From: Plasmopara viticola
Taxonomy: Eukaryota; Oomycota; Peronosporomycetes; Peronosporales; Peronosporaceae
DNA length: 29,417 nt
Direction: 5' to 3'
NCBI GenBank assembly: GCA_001695595.3
Contig: MBPM02000314.1
Coordinates: forward strand, 1-29,417
Made by a program: the position numbers and the translations under genes. The notes beneath the pieces are model-generated. The model made no database searches. It saw only the letters and a list, made by a program, of their open reading frames with translations, and was not told the origin of the DNA. Each line of letters begins with the position of its first letter. Position 1 is the stretch's first letter. This document shows, one piece after another, positions 13,701 through 24,965 of the stretch.

Positions 13701-15073
13701 AAGAGCAAATATACGTTTAGTTGTGACTCTATTGCGTCTGCACGCGTCTAGAATGATAGAAAGGACGTATCTATGGCCGTAGATCTCTCAGCACTTCAAA
13801 GAGCAAATATACGTTTAGTTGTGACTCTATTGCGTCTGCACGCGTCTAGAATGATAGAAAGGACGTATCTATGGCCGTACATTGTCTCAGCACTTCCAAA
13901 GAGCAAATATACGTTTAGTTGTGACTCTATTGCGTCTGCACGCGTCTAGAATGATAGAAAGGACGTATCTATGGCCGTTGATCATCTCAGCACTTCCAAA
14001 GAGCAAATATACGTTTAGTTGTGACTCTATTGCGTCTGCACGCGTCTAGAATGATAGAAAGGACGTATCTATGGCCGTAGATCGTCTCAGCACTTCCAAA
14101 GAGCAAATATACGTTTAGTTGTGACTCTATTGCGTCTGCACGCGTCTAGAATGATAGAAAGGACGTATCTATGGCCGTTGATCTCAGCACTTCCAAAGAG
14201 CAAATATACGTTTAGTTGTGACTCTATTGCGTCTGCACGCGTCTAGAATGATAGAAAGGACGTATCTATGGCCGTACATCTCAGCACTTCCAAAGAGCAA
14301 ATATACGTTTAGTTGTGACTCTATTGCGTCTGCACGCGTCTAGAATGATAGAAAGGACGTATCTATGGCCGTACATGATCTCAGCACTTCCAAAGAGCAA
14401 ATATACGTTTAGTTGTGACTCTATTGCGTCTGCACGCGTCTAGAATGATAGAAAGGACGTATCTATGGCCGTATCTCTCAGCACTTCTAAAGAGCAAATA
14501 TACGTTTAGTTGTGACTCTATTGCGTCTGCACGCGTCTAGAATGATAGAAAGGACGTATCTATGGCCGTACATCATCTCAGCACTTCCAAAGAGCAAATA
14601 TACGTTTAGTTGTGACTCTATTGCGTCTGCACGCGTCTAGAATGATAGAAAGGACGTATCTATGGCCGTACATGATCTCAGCACTTCCAAAGAGCAAATA
14701 TACGTTTAGTTGTGACTCTATTGCGTCTGCACGCGTCTAGAATGATAGAAAGGACGTATCTATGGCCGTAAGATCTCTCAGCACTTCCAAAGAGCAAATA
14801 TACGTTTAGTTGTGACTCTATTGCGTCTGCACGCGTCTAGAATGATAGAAAGGACGTATCTATGGCCGTAATCTCTCAGCACTTCAAAGAGCAAATATAC
14901 GTTTAGTTGTGACTCTATTGCGTCTGCACGCGTCTAGAATGATAGAAAGGACGTATCTATGGCCGTACATGATCTCAGCACTTCCAAAGAGCAAATATAC
15001 GTTTAGTTGTGACTCTATTGCGTCTGCACGCGTCTAGAATGATAGAAAGGACGTATCTATGGCCGTACATGAT

Positions 15074-15173
15074 CTCAGCACTTCCAAAGAGCAAATATAC
15101 GTTTAGTTGTGACTCTATTGCGTCTGCACGCGTCTAGAATGATAGAAAGGACGTATCTATGGCCGTAGATCGT
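15074..15173 (+). repeat. Representative full-length 100-bp satellite monomer
   Basis: This copy runs from one CTCAGCAC landmark to the base before the next and is exactly 100 bp. It has the common state at every variable site: TTCCAAAG, ACGTTTAG, GACTCTATT, and an AGATCGT linker. It carries an MluI-type ACGCGT overlapping an XbaI-type TCTAGA box. It also has a GCGTCT direct repeat whose copies start 10 bp apart, and a GCGT-CTGC-ACGC inverted repeat in the same place. Most units of 14.9-15.8 kb match it except at the linker. Confidence 0.9.
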
Positions 15174-18100
15174 CTCAGCACTTCCAAAGAGCAAATATAC
15201 GTTTAGTTGTGACTCTATTGCGTCTGCACGCGTCTAGAATGATAGAAAGGACGTATCTATGGCCGTACATGATCTCAGCACTTCCAAAGAGCAAATATAC
15301 GTTAGTTGTGACTCTATTGCGTCTGCACGCGTCTAGAATGATAGAAAGGACGTATCTATGGCCGTAGATCCTCTCAGCACTTCTAAAGAGCAAATATACG
15401 TTTAGTTGTGACTCTATTGCGTCTGCACGCGTCTAGAATGATAGAAAGGACGTATCTATGGCCGTACATGATCCAGCACTTCAAAGAGCAAATATACGTT
15501 TAGTTGTGACTCTATTGCGTCTGCACGCGTCTAGAATGATAGAAAGGACGTATCTATGGCCGTACATGATCTCAGCACTTCCAAAGAGCAAATATACGCT
15601 TAGTTGTGACTCTATTGCGTCTGCACGCGTCTAGAATGATAGAAAGGACGTATCTATGGCCGTAGATCGTCTCAGCACTTCCAAAGAGCAAATATACGTT
15701 TAGTTGTGACTCTATTGCGTCTGCACGCGTCTAGAATGATAGAAAGGACGTATCTATGGCCGTACATCATCTCAGCACTTCCAAAGAGCAAATATACGTT
15801 TAGTTGTGACTCTATTGCGTCTGCACGCGTCTAGAATGATAGAAAGGACGTATCTATGGCCGTTGATCTCTCAGCACTTCAAAGAGCAAATATACGTTTA
15901 GTTGTGACTCTATTGCGTCTGCACGCGTCTAGAATGATAGAAAGGACGTATCTATGGCCGTACATGTCTCAGCACTTCAAAGAGCAAATATACGTTTAGT
16001 TGTGACTCTATTGCGTCTGCACGCGTCTAGAATGATAGAAAGGACGTATCTATGGCCGTAGATTGTCTCAGCACTTCCAAAGAGCAAATATACGTTTAGT
16101 TGTGACTCTATTGCGTCTGCACGCGTCTAGAATGATAGAAAGGACGTATCTATGGCGTATCATCTCAGCACTTCCAAAGAGCAAATATACGTTTAGTTGT
16201 GATCTATTGCGTCTGCACGCGTCTAGAATGATAGAAAGGACGTATCTATGGCCGTACATGATCTCAGCACTTCAAAGAGCAAATATACGTTTAGTTGTGA
16301 CTCTATTGCGTCTGCACGCGTCTAGAATGATAGAAAGGACGTATCTATGGCCGTAAATCATCTCAGCACTTCCAAAGAGCAAATATACGTTTAGTTGTGA
16401 CTCTATTGCGTCTGCACGCGTCTAGAATGATAGAAAGGACGTATCTATGGCCGTACATGATCCAGCACTTCCAAAGAGCAAATATACGTTTAGTTGTGAC
16501 TCTATTGCGTCTGCACGCGTCTAGAATGATAGAAAGGACGTATCTATGGCCGTACATCATCTCAGCACTTCCAAAGAGCAAATATACGTTTAGTTGTGAC
16601 TCTATTGCGTCTGCACGCGTCTAGAATGATAGAAAGGACGTATCTATGGCCGTAAGATCTCTCAGCACTTCCAAAGAGCAAATATACGTTTAGTTGTGAC
16701 TCTATTGCGTCTGCACGCGTCTAGAATGATAGAAAGGACGTATCTATGGCCGTACATCTCTCAGCACTTCAAAGAGCAAATATACGTTAGTTGTGACTCT
16801 ATTGCGTCTGCACGCGTCTAGAATGATAGAAAGGACGTATCTATGGCGTAGATCTCTCAGCACTTCAAAGAGCAAATATACGTTTAGTTGTGACTCTATT
16901 GCGTCTGCACGCGTCTAGAATGATAGAAAGGACGTATCTATGGCCGTAGATCTCAGCACTTCAAAGAGCAAATATACGTTTAGTTGTGACTCTATTGCGT
17001 CTGCACGCGTCTAGAATGATAGAAAGGACGTATCTATGGCCGTATGATCTCAGCACTTCAAAGAGCAAATATACGTTTAGTTGTGACTCTATTGCGTCTG
17101 CACGCGTCTAGAATGATAGAAAGGACGTATCTATGGCCGTATCATCTCAGCACTTCAAAGAGCAAATATACGTTTAGTTGTGACTCTATTGCGTCTGCAC
17201 GCGTCTAGAATGATAGAAAGGACGTATCTATGGCCGTAGATCTCAGCACTTCCAAAGAGCAAATATACGTTTAGTTGTGACTCTATTGCGTCTGCACGCG
17301 TCTAGAATGATAGAAAGGACGTATCTATGGCCGTAATCTCTCAGCACTTCAAAGAGCAAATATACGTTTAGTTGTGACTCTATTGCGTCTGCACGCGTCT
17401 AGAATGATAGAAAGGACGTATCTATGGCGTACATGATCCAGCACTTCAAAGAGCAAATATACGTTTAGTTGTGACTCTATTGCGTCTGCACGCGTCTAGA
17501 ATGATAGAAAGGACGTATCTATGGCCGTACATGATCTCAGCACTTCCAAAGAGCAAATATACGTTTAGTTGTGACTCTATTGCGTCTGCACGCGTCTAGA
17601 ATGATAGAAAGGACGTATCTATGGCCGTAGATCTCTCAGCACTTCCAAAGAGCAAATATACGTTTAGTTGTGACTCTATTGCGTCTGCACGCGTCTAGAA
17701 TGATAGAAAGGACGTATCTATGGCCGTAGATCTCAGCACTTCCAAAGAGCAAATATACGTTTAGTTGTGACTCTATTGCGTCTGCACGCGTCTAGAATGA
17801 TAGAAAGGACGTATCTATGGCCGTAGATCTCTCAGCACTTCAAAGAGCAAATATACGTTTAGTTGTGACTCTATTGCGTCTGCACGCGTCTAGAATGATA
17901 GAAAGGACGTATCTATGGCCGTACATGATCTCAGCACTTCCAAAGAGCAAATATACGTTTAGTTGTGACTCTATTGCGTCTGCACGCGTCTAGAATGATA
18001 GAAAGGACGTATCTATGGCCGTAGATCTCAGCACTTCAAAGAGCAAATATACGTTTAGTTGTGACTCTATTGCGTCTGCACGCGTCTAGAATGATAGAAA

Positions 18101-18599
18101 GGACGTATCTATGGCCGTACATCATCCCAGCACTTCCAAAGAGCAAATATACGTTATGTTGTGACTCTATTGCGTCTACACGCGTCTAGAATGATAGAAA
18201 GAACGTATCTATGGCCGTGATCATCTCAGCACTTCCAAAGAGCAAATATACGTTAGTTGTGACTCTATTGCGTCTGCACGCGTCTAGAATGATAGAAAGG
18301 ACGTATCTATGGCCGTACATCGTCTCAGCACTTCCAAAGAGCAAATATACGTTTAGTTGTGACTCTATTGCGTCTGCACGCGTCTAGAATGATAGAAAGG
18401 ACGTATCTATGGCCGTAGATCGTCAGCACTTCAAAGAGCAAATATACGTTTAGTTGTGACTCTATTGCGTCTGCACGCGTCTAGAATGATAGAAAGGACG
18501 TATCTATGGCCGTAGATCGTCTCAGCACTTCCAAAGAGCAAATATACGTTTAGTTGTGACTCTATTGCGTCTGCACGCGTCTAGAATGATAGAAAGGAC

Positions 18600-18640
18600 G
18601 TATCTATGGTCTCAGCACTTCCAAGGAGCAAATATACGTT
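18600..18640. repeat. Satellite unit lacking the linker (variant B)
   Basis: Same class as the unit at about 8,706: CTATGG joins TCTCAGCAC directly with no CCGT or linker. The next segment reads TTCCAAGGAGC. Both linker-less units are preceded by a unit with an AGATCGT linker. The two lie about 9.9 kb apart. Confidence 0.8.
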
Positions 18641-21600
18641 TAGTTGTGACTCTATTGCGTCTGCACGCGTCTAGAATGATAGAAAGGACGTATCTATGGC
18701 CGTTTATCATCTCAGCACTTCCAAAGAGCAAATATACGTTTAGTTGTGACTCTATTGCGTCTGCACGCGTCTAGAATGATAGAAAGGACGTATCTATGGC
18801 CGTACATGATCTCAGCACTTCCAAAGAGCAAATATACGTTTAGTTGTGACTCTATTGCGTCTGCACGCGTCTAGAATGATAGAAAGGACGTATCTATGGC
18901 CGTAATCTCTCAGCACTTCCAAAGAGCAAATATACGTTTAGTTGTGACTCTATTGCGTCTGCACGCGTCTAGAATGATAGAAAGGACGTATCTATGGCCG
19001 TACATGATCCCAGCACTTCAAAGAGCAAATATACGTTTAGTTGTGACTCTATTGCGTCTGCACGCGTCTAGAATGATAGAAAGGACGTATCTATGGCCGT
19101 ACATGATCTCAGCACTTCCAAAGAGCAAATATACGTTAGTTGTGACTCTATTGCGTCTGCACGCGTCTAGAATGATAGAAAGGACGTATCTATGGCCGTA
19201 GATCTCTCAGCACTTCTAAAGAGCATATACGTTTAGTTGTGACTCTATTGCGTCTGCACGCGTCTAGAATGATAGAAAGGACGTATCTATGGCCGATCTC
19301 TCAGCACTTCCAAAGAGCAAATATACGTTTAGTTGTGACTCTATTGCGTCTGCACGCGTCTAGAATGATAGAAAGGACGTATCTATGGCCGTAGATCGTC
19401 TCAGCACTTCCAAAGAGCAAATATACGTTTAGTTGTGACTCTATTGCGTCTGCACGCGTCTAGAATGATAGAAAGGACGTATCTATGGCCGTACATGATC
19501 TCAGCACTTCAAAGAGCAAATATACGTTTAGTTGTGACTCTATTGCGTCTGCACGCGTCTAGAATGATAGAAAGGACGTATCTATGGCCGTAGATCTCAG
19601 CACTTCCAAAGAGCAAATATACGTTTAGTTGTGACTCTATTGCGTCTGCACGCGTCTAGAATGATAGAAAGGACGTATCTATGGCCGTACATGATCCAGC
19701 ACTTCCAAAGAGCAAATATACGTTTAGTTGTGACTCTATTGCGTCTGCACGCGTCTAGAATGATAGAAAGGACGTATCTATGGCCGTTGATCATCTCAGC
19801 ACTTCCAAAGAGCAAATATACGTTTAGTTGTGACTCTATTGCGTCTGCACGCGTCTAGAATGATAGAAAGGACGTATCTATGGCCGTAGATCTCTAGCAC
19901 TTCAAAAGCAAATATACGTTTAGTTGTGACTCTATTGCGTCTGCACGCGTCTAGAATGATAGAAAGGAGTATCTATGGCCGTAGATCCAGCACTTCCAAA
20001 GAGCAAATATACGTTAGTTGTGATCTATTGCGTCTGCACGCGTCTAGAATGATAGAAAGGACGTATCTATGGCCGAAGATCCTCTCAGTACTTCTAAAGA
20101 GCAAATATACGTTTAGTTGTGACTCTATTGCGTCTGCACGCGTCTAGAATGATAGAAAGGACGTATCATGGCCGTACATGATCCAGCACTTCAAAAGCAA
20201 ATATACGTTTAGTTGTGACTCTATTGCGTCTGCACGCGTCTAGAATGATAGAAAGGACGTATCTATGGCGTAGATCCTCTCAGCACTTCCAAAGAGCAAA
20301 ATACGTTTAGTTGTGACTCTATTGCGTCTGCACGCGTCTAGAATGATAGAAAGGACGTATCTATGGCCGTACATGATCCCAGCACTTCCAAAGAGCAAAT
20401 ATACGTTTAGTTGTGACTCTATTGCGTCTGCACGCGTCTAGAATGATAGAAAGGACGTATCTATGGCCGTAAGATCTCTCAGCACTTCTAAAGAGCAAAT
20501 ATACGTTTAGTTGTGACTCTATTGCGTCTGCACGCGTCTAGAAATAGAAAGGACGTATCTATGGCCGTACATGATCCAGCACTTCAAAGAGCAAATATAC
20601 GTTTAGTTGTGACTCTATTGCGTCTGCACGCGTCTAGAATGATAGAAAGGACGTATCTATGGCCGTACAGATCCTCAGCACTTCAAAGAGCAAAATACGT
20701 TTAGTTGTGACTCTATTGCGTCTGCACGCGTCTAGAATGATAGAAAGGACGTATCTATGGCCGTACATCGTCTCAGTACTTCCAAAGAGCAAATATACGT
20801 TTAGTTGTGACTCTATTGCGTCTGCACGCGTCTAGAATGATAGAAAGGACGTATCTATGGCCGTACATGATCCAGCACTTCCAAAGAGCAAATATACGTT
20901 TAGTTGTGACTCTATTGCGTCTGCACGCGTCTAGAATGATAGAAAGGACGTATCTATGGCCGTAATGATCTCAGCACTTCAAAGAGCAAATATACGTTTA
21001 GTTGTGACTCTATTGCGTCTGCACGCGTCTAGAATGATAGAAAGGACGTATCTATGGCCGTACATGATCTCAGCACTTCCAAAGAGCAAATATACGCTTA
21101 GTTGTGACTCTATTGCGTCTGCACGCGTCTAGAATGATAGAAAGGACGTATCTATGGCCGTAGATCGTCAGCACTTCTAGAGCAAATATACGTTTAGTTG
21201 TGACTCTATTGCGTCTGCACGCGTCTAGAATGATAGAAAGGACGTATCTATGGCCGTACATGATCCAGCACTTCCAAAGAGCAAATATACGTTTAGTTGT
21301 GACTCTATTGCGTCTGCACGCGTCTAGAATGATAGAAAGGACGTATCTATGGCCGTTGATCGTATCAGCACTTCCAAAGAGCAAATATACGCTTAGTTGT
21401 GACTCTATTGCGTCTGCACGCGTCTAGAATGATAGAAAGGACGTATCTATGGCCGTAGATCGTCTAATCACTTCCAAAGAGCAAATATACGTTTAGTTGT
21501 GACTCTATTGCGTCTGCACGCGTCTAGAATGATAGAAAGGACGTATCTATGGCCGTAGATCCTCTCAGCACTTCCAAAGAGCAAATATACGTTTAGTTGT

Positions 21601-23160
21601 GATTCTATTGCGTCTGCACGCGTCTAGAATGATAGAAAGGACGTATCTAAGGCCGTACATGATCTCTCAGTTCAAAGAGCAAATACGTTTAGTTGTGACT
21701 CTATTGCGTCTGCACGCGTCTAGAATGATAAAAAAGGACGTATCTATGGCGTATGATCCAGCACTTCCAAAGAGCAAATATACGTTTAGTTGTGACTCTA
21801 TTGCGTCTGCACGCGTCTAGAATGATAGAAAGGACGTATCTATGGCCGTAGATCGTCTCAGCACTTCCAAAGAGCAAATATACGTTTAGTTGTGACTCTA
21901 TTGCGTCTGCACGCGTCTAGAATGATAGAAAGGACGTATCTATGGCCGTACATGATCTCAGCACTTCTAAAGAGCAAATATACGCTTAGTTGTGACTCTA
22001 TTGCGTCTGCACGCGTCTAGAATGATAGAAAGGACGTATCTATGGCCGTACATGATCCAACACTTCCAAAAGCAAATATACGTTAGTTGTGACTCTATTG
22101 CGTCTGCACACGTCTAGAATGATAGAAAGGACGTATCTATGGTTGTATCGTCTCAGTACTTCTAAAGAGCAATATACGTTTAGTTGTGACTCTATTGCGT
22201 CTGCACCGTCTAGAATTAGAAAACTATATGGCCGTACATGATCTCAGCACTTCAAAGAGCAAATATACGCTTAGTTGTGACTCTATTGCGTCTGCACGCG
22301 TCTAGAATGATAGAAAGGACGTATATATGGCGTACATCCAGCACTTCAAAGAGCAAATACGCTTAGTTGTGACTTTATTGCGTCTGCACGCTAGAATGAT
22401 AGAAGGACGTATCTATGGCGTAGATCATCCAGCACTTCTAAAGAGCAATATACGCTTTGTTGTGACTTATTGCGTCTGCACGTCTAGAATGATAGAAAGA
22501 CGTATCTATGGCCGTACATCACTCAGCACTTCAAAGAGCAAATATTAGTTGTGACTTATTGCGTCTGCACGTCTAGAATGATAGAAAGGACGTATCTATG
22601 GCCGTACATCATCTCAGCACTTCACAAGAGCTATACGTTTAGTTGTGACTCTATTGCGTCTGCACGTCTAGAATGATAGAAAGGACGTATCTATGGCCTA
22701 CATCATCAGCACTTCAAAGAGCAATATACGCTTAGTTGACTCTATTGCGTCTGCACGTCTAGAATGATAGAAAGACGTATCTATGGCCCTGATCATCCTG
22801 CACTTAAAGAAGAGCAAATTACGTTTAGTTTGACTCTATTGCGTCTGCACACGTCTAGAATGAAAGAAAGCACGTATATATGGCCGTACATATCTCAGCA
22901 CTTCAAAGAGCAAATACGCTTTGTTGTAGCTCATTGCATCTGCGCACGTCTAGAATGATAGAAAGGACGTATCTATGGCCGTACATCATCTCAGCACTTC
23001 CAAGAGCATATACTCTTGTTGTTGACTCTATTGCGTTTCACACGTCGAATGATAGAAAGGATGTTCTATGGCGTAATGATCTCCGCACTTCACAAGAGCT
23101 ATTGTTTAGTTGTGACTCTATTGCGTTTGCACACGTCTATAATGATAGAAGGACGTTAGT

Positions 23161-24060
23161 TGTGGCTTGATTGTATCTGAGCACGTTAGAACGATTGAAA
23201 GGACGTCTCTGTGACTGTACATTATCCCAGCACTCAAAACAGCGAAAATATGATTTATGGTTGCTCTATTGCGTTTCTACTCGTCTAGAATGATAAAGGA
23301 CGTATCGAAAGACAAGACAGATCTTTGGTCGCGAGACGCCTCAGCACTTGGAAAGAGACATTGTTTGGTAAGTAATGGCTATAGAGAATACGTGCTGATC
23401 TAGATGGATAGATGGGGCGGAAACTTGGTCGTACGACGTCTCATGGCTGTATAATAGACATGGAATGCTGAAATTTTGGCTTTAATTTAGGTTGTGCACG
23501 TCTAGATAGACTGACGGGACGAAGCTATGGTCGTGAGATGTCTCAGCGCTTGAAAAAAATAATTGTTTGTTAAGTAATGGCTATGTAGGATCCGTGTTCG
23601 TCTCTCGCCTAGACAGATAAACGAGACAAATGTTTGACCGTACGACGTCACAGTACTTCGACACCGTTCACATCTAGCACGATAGACGGAGCAAACCTAT
23701 GGCTACAAAACAACCTAGCACTTCAAAGAGACAATGCTGGTAAAGGTGTGGCTGGAATGAGGCTGTGCTCTTATAAAAAAGATAGACGGACGGATATGTG
23801 GCTATAAGACATTTCAGCACTTTAAAAAGGACGTTACTCGCAAAGTTATGGCTAAAATGAGGTCGTGCACTCTAAAGATAGATAACGAGCGAATCTGTGG
23901 CCGTACGACGTCTCGACGTTTCAATAAAGACATTGTTTCCAAAGTTATGGCCAAAACTAGGCCGTCACTTATAGAAAAAAAGACGGGACCGAGGTTGTAC
24001 GACGTCTTAGCACTTTAAATAAGACGTTACTCAAAGCTATGGCTGTAGAGGGCTGTGTGG
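23161..24060. repeat. Decayed fossil copies of the satellite at the array edge
   Basis: Eight or so landmarks resembling CTCAGCACTT recur at about 65-110 bp spacing (near 23,340, 23,442, 23,551, 23,649, 23,714, 23,813, 23,909 and 24,006). They are often preceded by GGCCGTACGACGT-like sequence and followed by AAAGACATTGTT, AAGTTATGGCTA and GATAGACGGAC. The start, GATAGA and GGCCGTAC parts match the young monomer. The middle differs: TATGGCTA and ATGAGGCCGTGCAC take the place of the TTTAGTTGTGACTCTATT part. These copies are mutually divergent and appear to be an older version of the satellite. The right boundary is approximate. Confidence 0.8.
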
Positions 24061-24965
24061 TAAGAAGGTAGAGCAAAAGTCCCATTCAGCTGAGTTTTGG
24101 CAATTTCACACAGGTCGATCGTATAAGCAAAGGGCATCACATGAAAATGTAAGAAGCAGTGCGCGAAGACATTTTCATCAGCGAAAGCAAAGTACATGGC
24201 TTTGACGAAAAACGTTAAAAAAGCGATATAGATCAAGACGCTTCTGTATCGCTCTGGTGAAAATAATAGCAGAGGCTTTGTAAAGATTTGAAGAGCAATC
24301 AAGGTTAAATTGCGCTGACTAAAAAATCCGAGCTTCGCAAGCAAAAAGACTTAGGTGGACCTGATGACACCGCTTTGCAGTTTAGAAGTCGGTGGAGATC
24401 AGACATTGGCATCTGAATAGATACGCCGATCTGATTCGGGCGGAATATGTGTGCAAGCTTTAAGAGCTGACTCAACATTATCACATAGTCACTACGAATA
24501 TGGAATAAAACAATTGACGAATGTATGACGGAATGGGCGAATTGAGAGCAGATGTAATTTATGTGTCTACAGCTAGCGGAGAAACAGTTTCATGCTTTTT
24601 GTGATACTTCACATTGAAGACTTGACTGCGAATAGCGATGCCCTACTTTCATCAACAAATTGTGCGGTGAGCAAAAAAATTTATATGATGGACTCGGCGA
24701 GCTCAATGCTTTGATGAGAATATAAGTTAACCAAAGTATTGTATCAGGGCAAGCTGCTGTGCGGCAAAATTTTTTTACAATCGATTTGCTTAAGTTTGAC
24801 GTACAGAAGTGCAAAAGCAGTGAAGACTTCCAAAGATCCAGGATCTAAGCTGACGAATATCATGTGCGAATGTGATGCAATAGTGGGCACGATGAAGGAT
24901 GTGTGATATCGAAGTGCTGCGGTGGCATTATGTACTTGTGCTACCCGTCCAGATCTCACAGCCAC
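24027..24965 (-). other. Hydrophobic minus-strand open frames, possible membrane-protein gene remnant
   Basis: Three successive minus-strand open frames (24,965-24,744, 24,814-24,590 and 24,344-24,027) encode hydrophobic peptides. The last has runs such as LTLIALQIFTKPLLLF, SVLIYIAFLTFF and a His-rich HCFLHFHVMPF. The first has SFIVPTIA and EVFTAFALLYV. They lie in different frames and are separated by stops. They could be one damaged multi-pass membrane protein gene, unspliced exons, or chance. I do not recognise a family. The right-hand frame runs into the fossil satellite, which argues against an intact C-terminus. The indels seen in the housekeeping genes nearby mean that frame breaks alone do not prove decay. 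Confidence 0.2.

Larger units (their letters stand above)
1..23160. repeat. Large tandem satellite array, 100-bp monomer, about 235 copies
   Basis: The whole stretch is a head-to-tail repeat. A full monomer is 100 bp, measured between successive CTCAGCAC landmarks; many copies are 95-99 bp because of small deletions. In order, the monomer holds CTCAGCACTTCCAAAGAGC, AAATATACGTTTAGTTGTG, ACTCTATTGCGTCTGCACGC, GTCTAGAATGATAGAAAGG, ACGTATCTATGGCCGT and then a variable linker (for example ACATGAT, AGATCGT, ACATCAT, TTGATCAT, AGATCT). The copy number of about 235 is an estimate from average spacing, not an exact count. Copies from about 3.7 to 19 kb are the most uniform; 1-3.7 kb and 19.9-23.2 kb contain more deletions. 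The array is cut by the left window edge, so its true size is unknown. No open frame in it looks like a gene. I do not recognise the family; a centromeric, pericentromeric or other heterochromatic role is possible but unproven. Confidence 0.97.

Noticed and set aside
1..23160. CRISPR-like alternation of conserved repeat and variable spacer
   Set aside because: The variable part is only about 7-10 bp and drawn from a small set of words, the conserved part is about 90 bp, and the context is eukaryotic with no cas genes.
1..23160. Many 60-140 codon open frames on both strands in the array
   Set aside because: They all derive from the same monomer in different frames, start and stop wherever unit length shifts the frame, and show no codon-level conservation.
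23161..24060. Reading the diverged edge as unrelated unique DNA
   Set aside because: The recurring CTCAGCACTT, GATAGACGG and GGCCGTACGACGT landmarks at roughly monomer spacing show it derives from the satellite.
24364..24400. Hammerhead ribozyme: CTGATGA followed by a CACCG/CGGTG stem
   Set aside because: The stem pairs perfectly, but the base run after it is GAGA rather than the required GAAA, and I found no convincing stem III or cleavage site.
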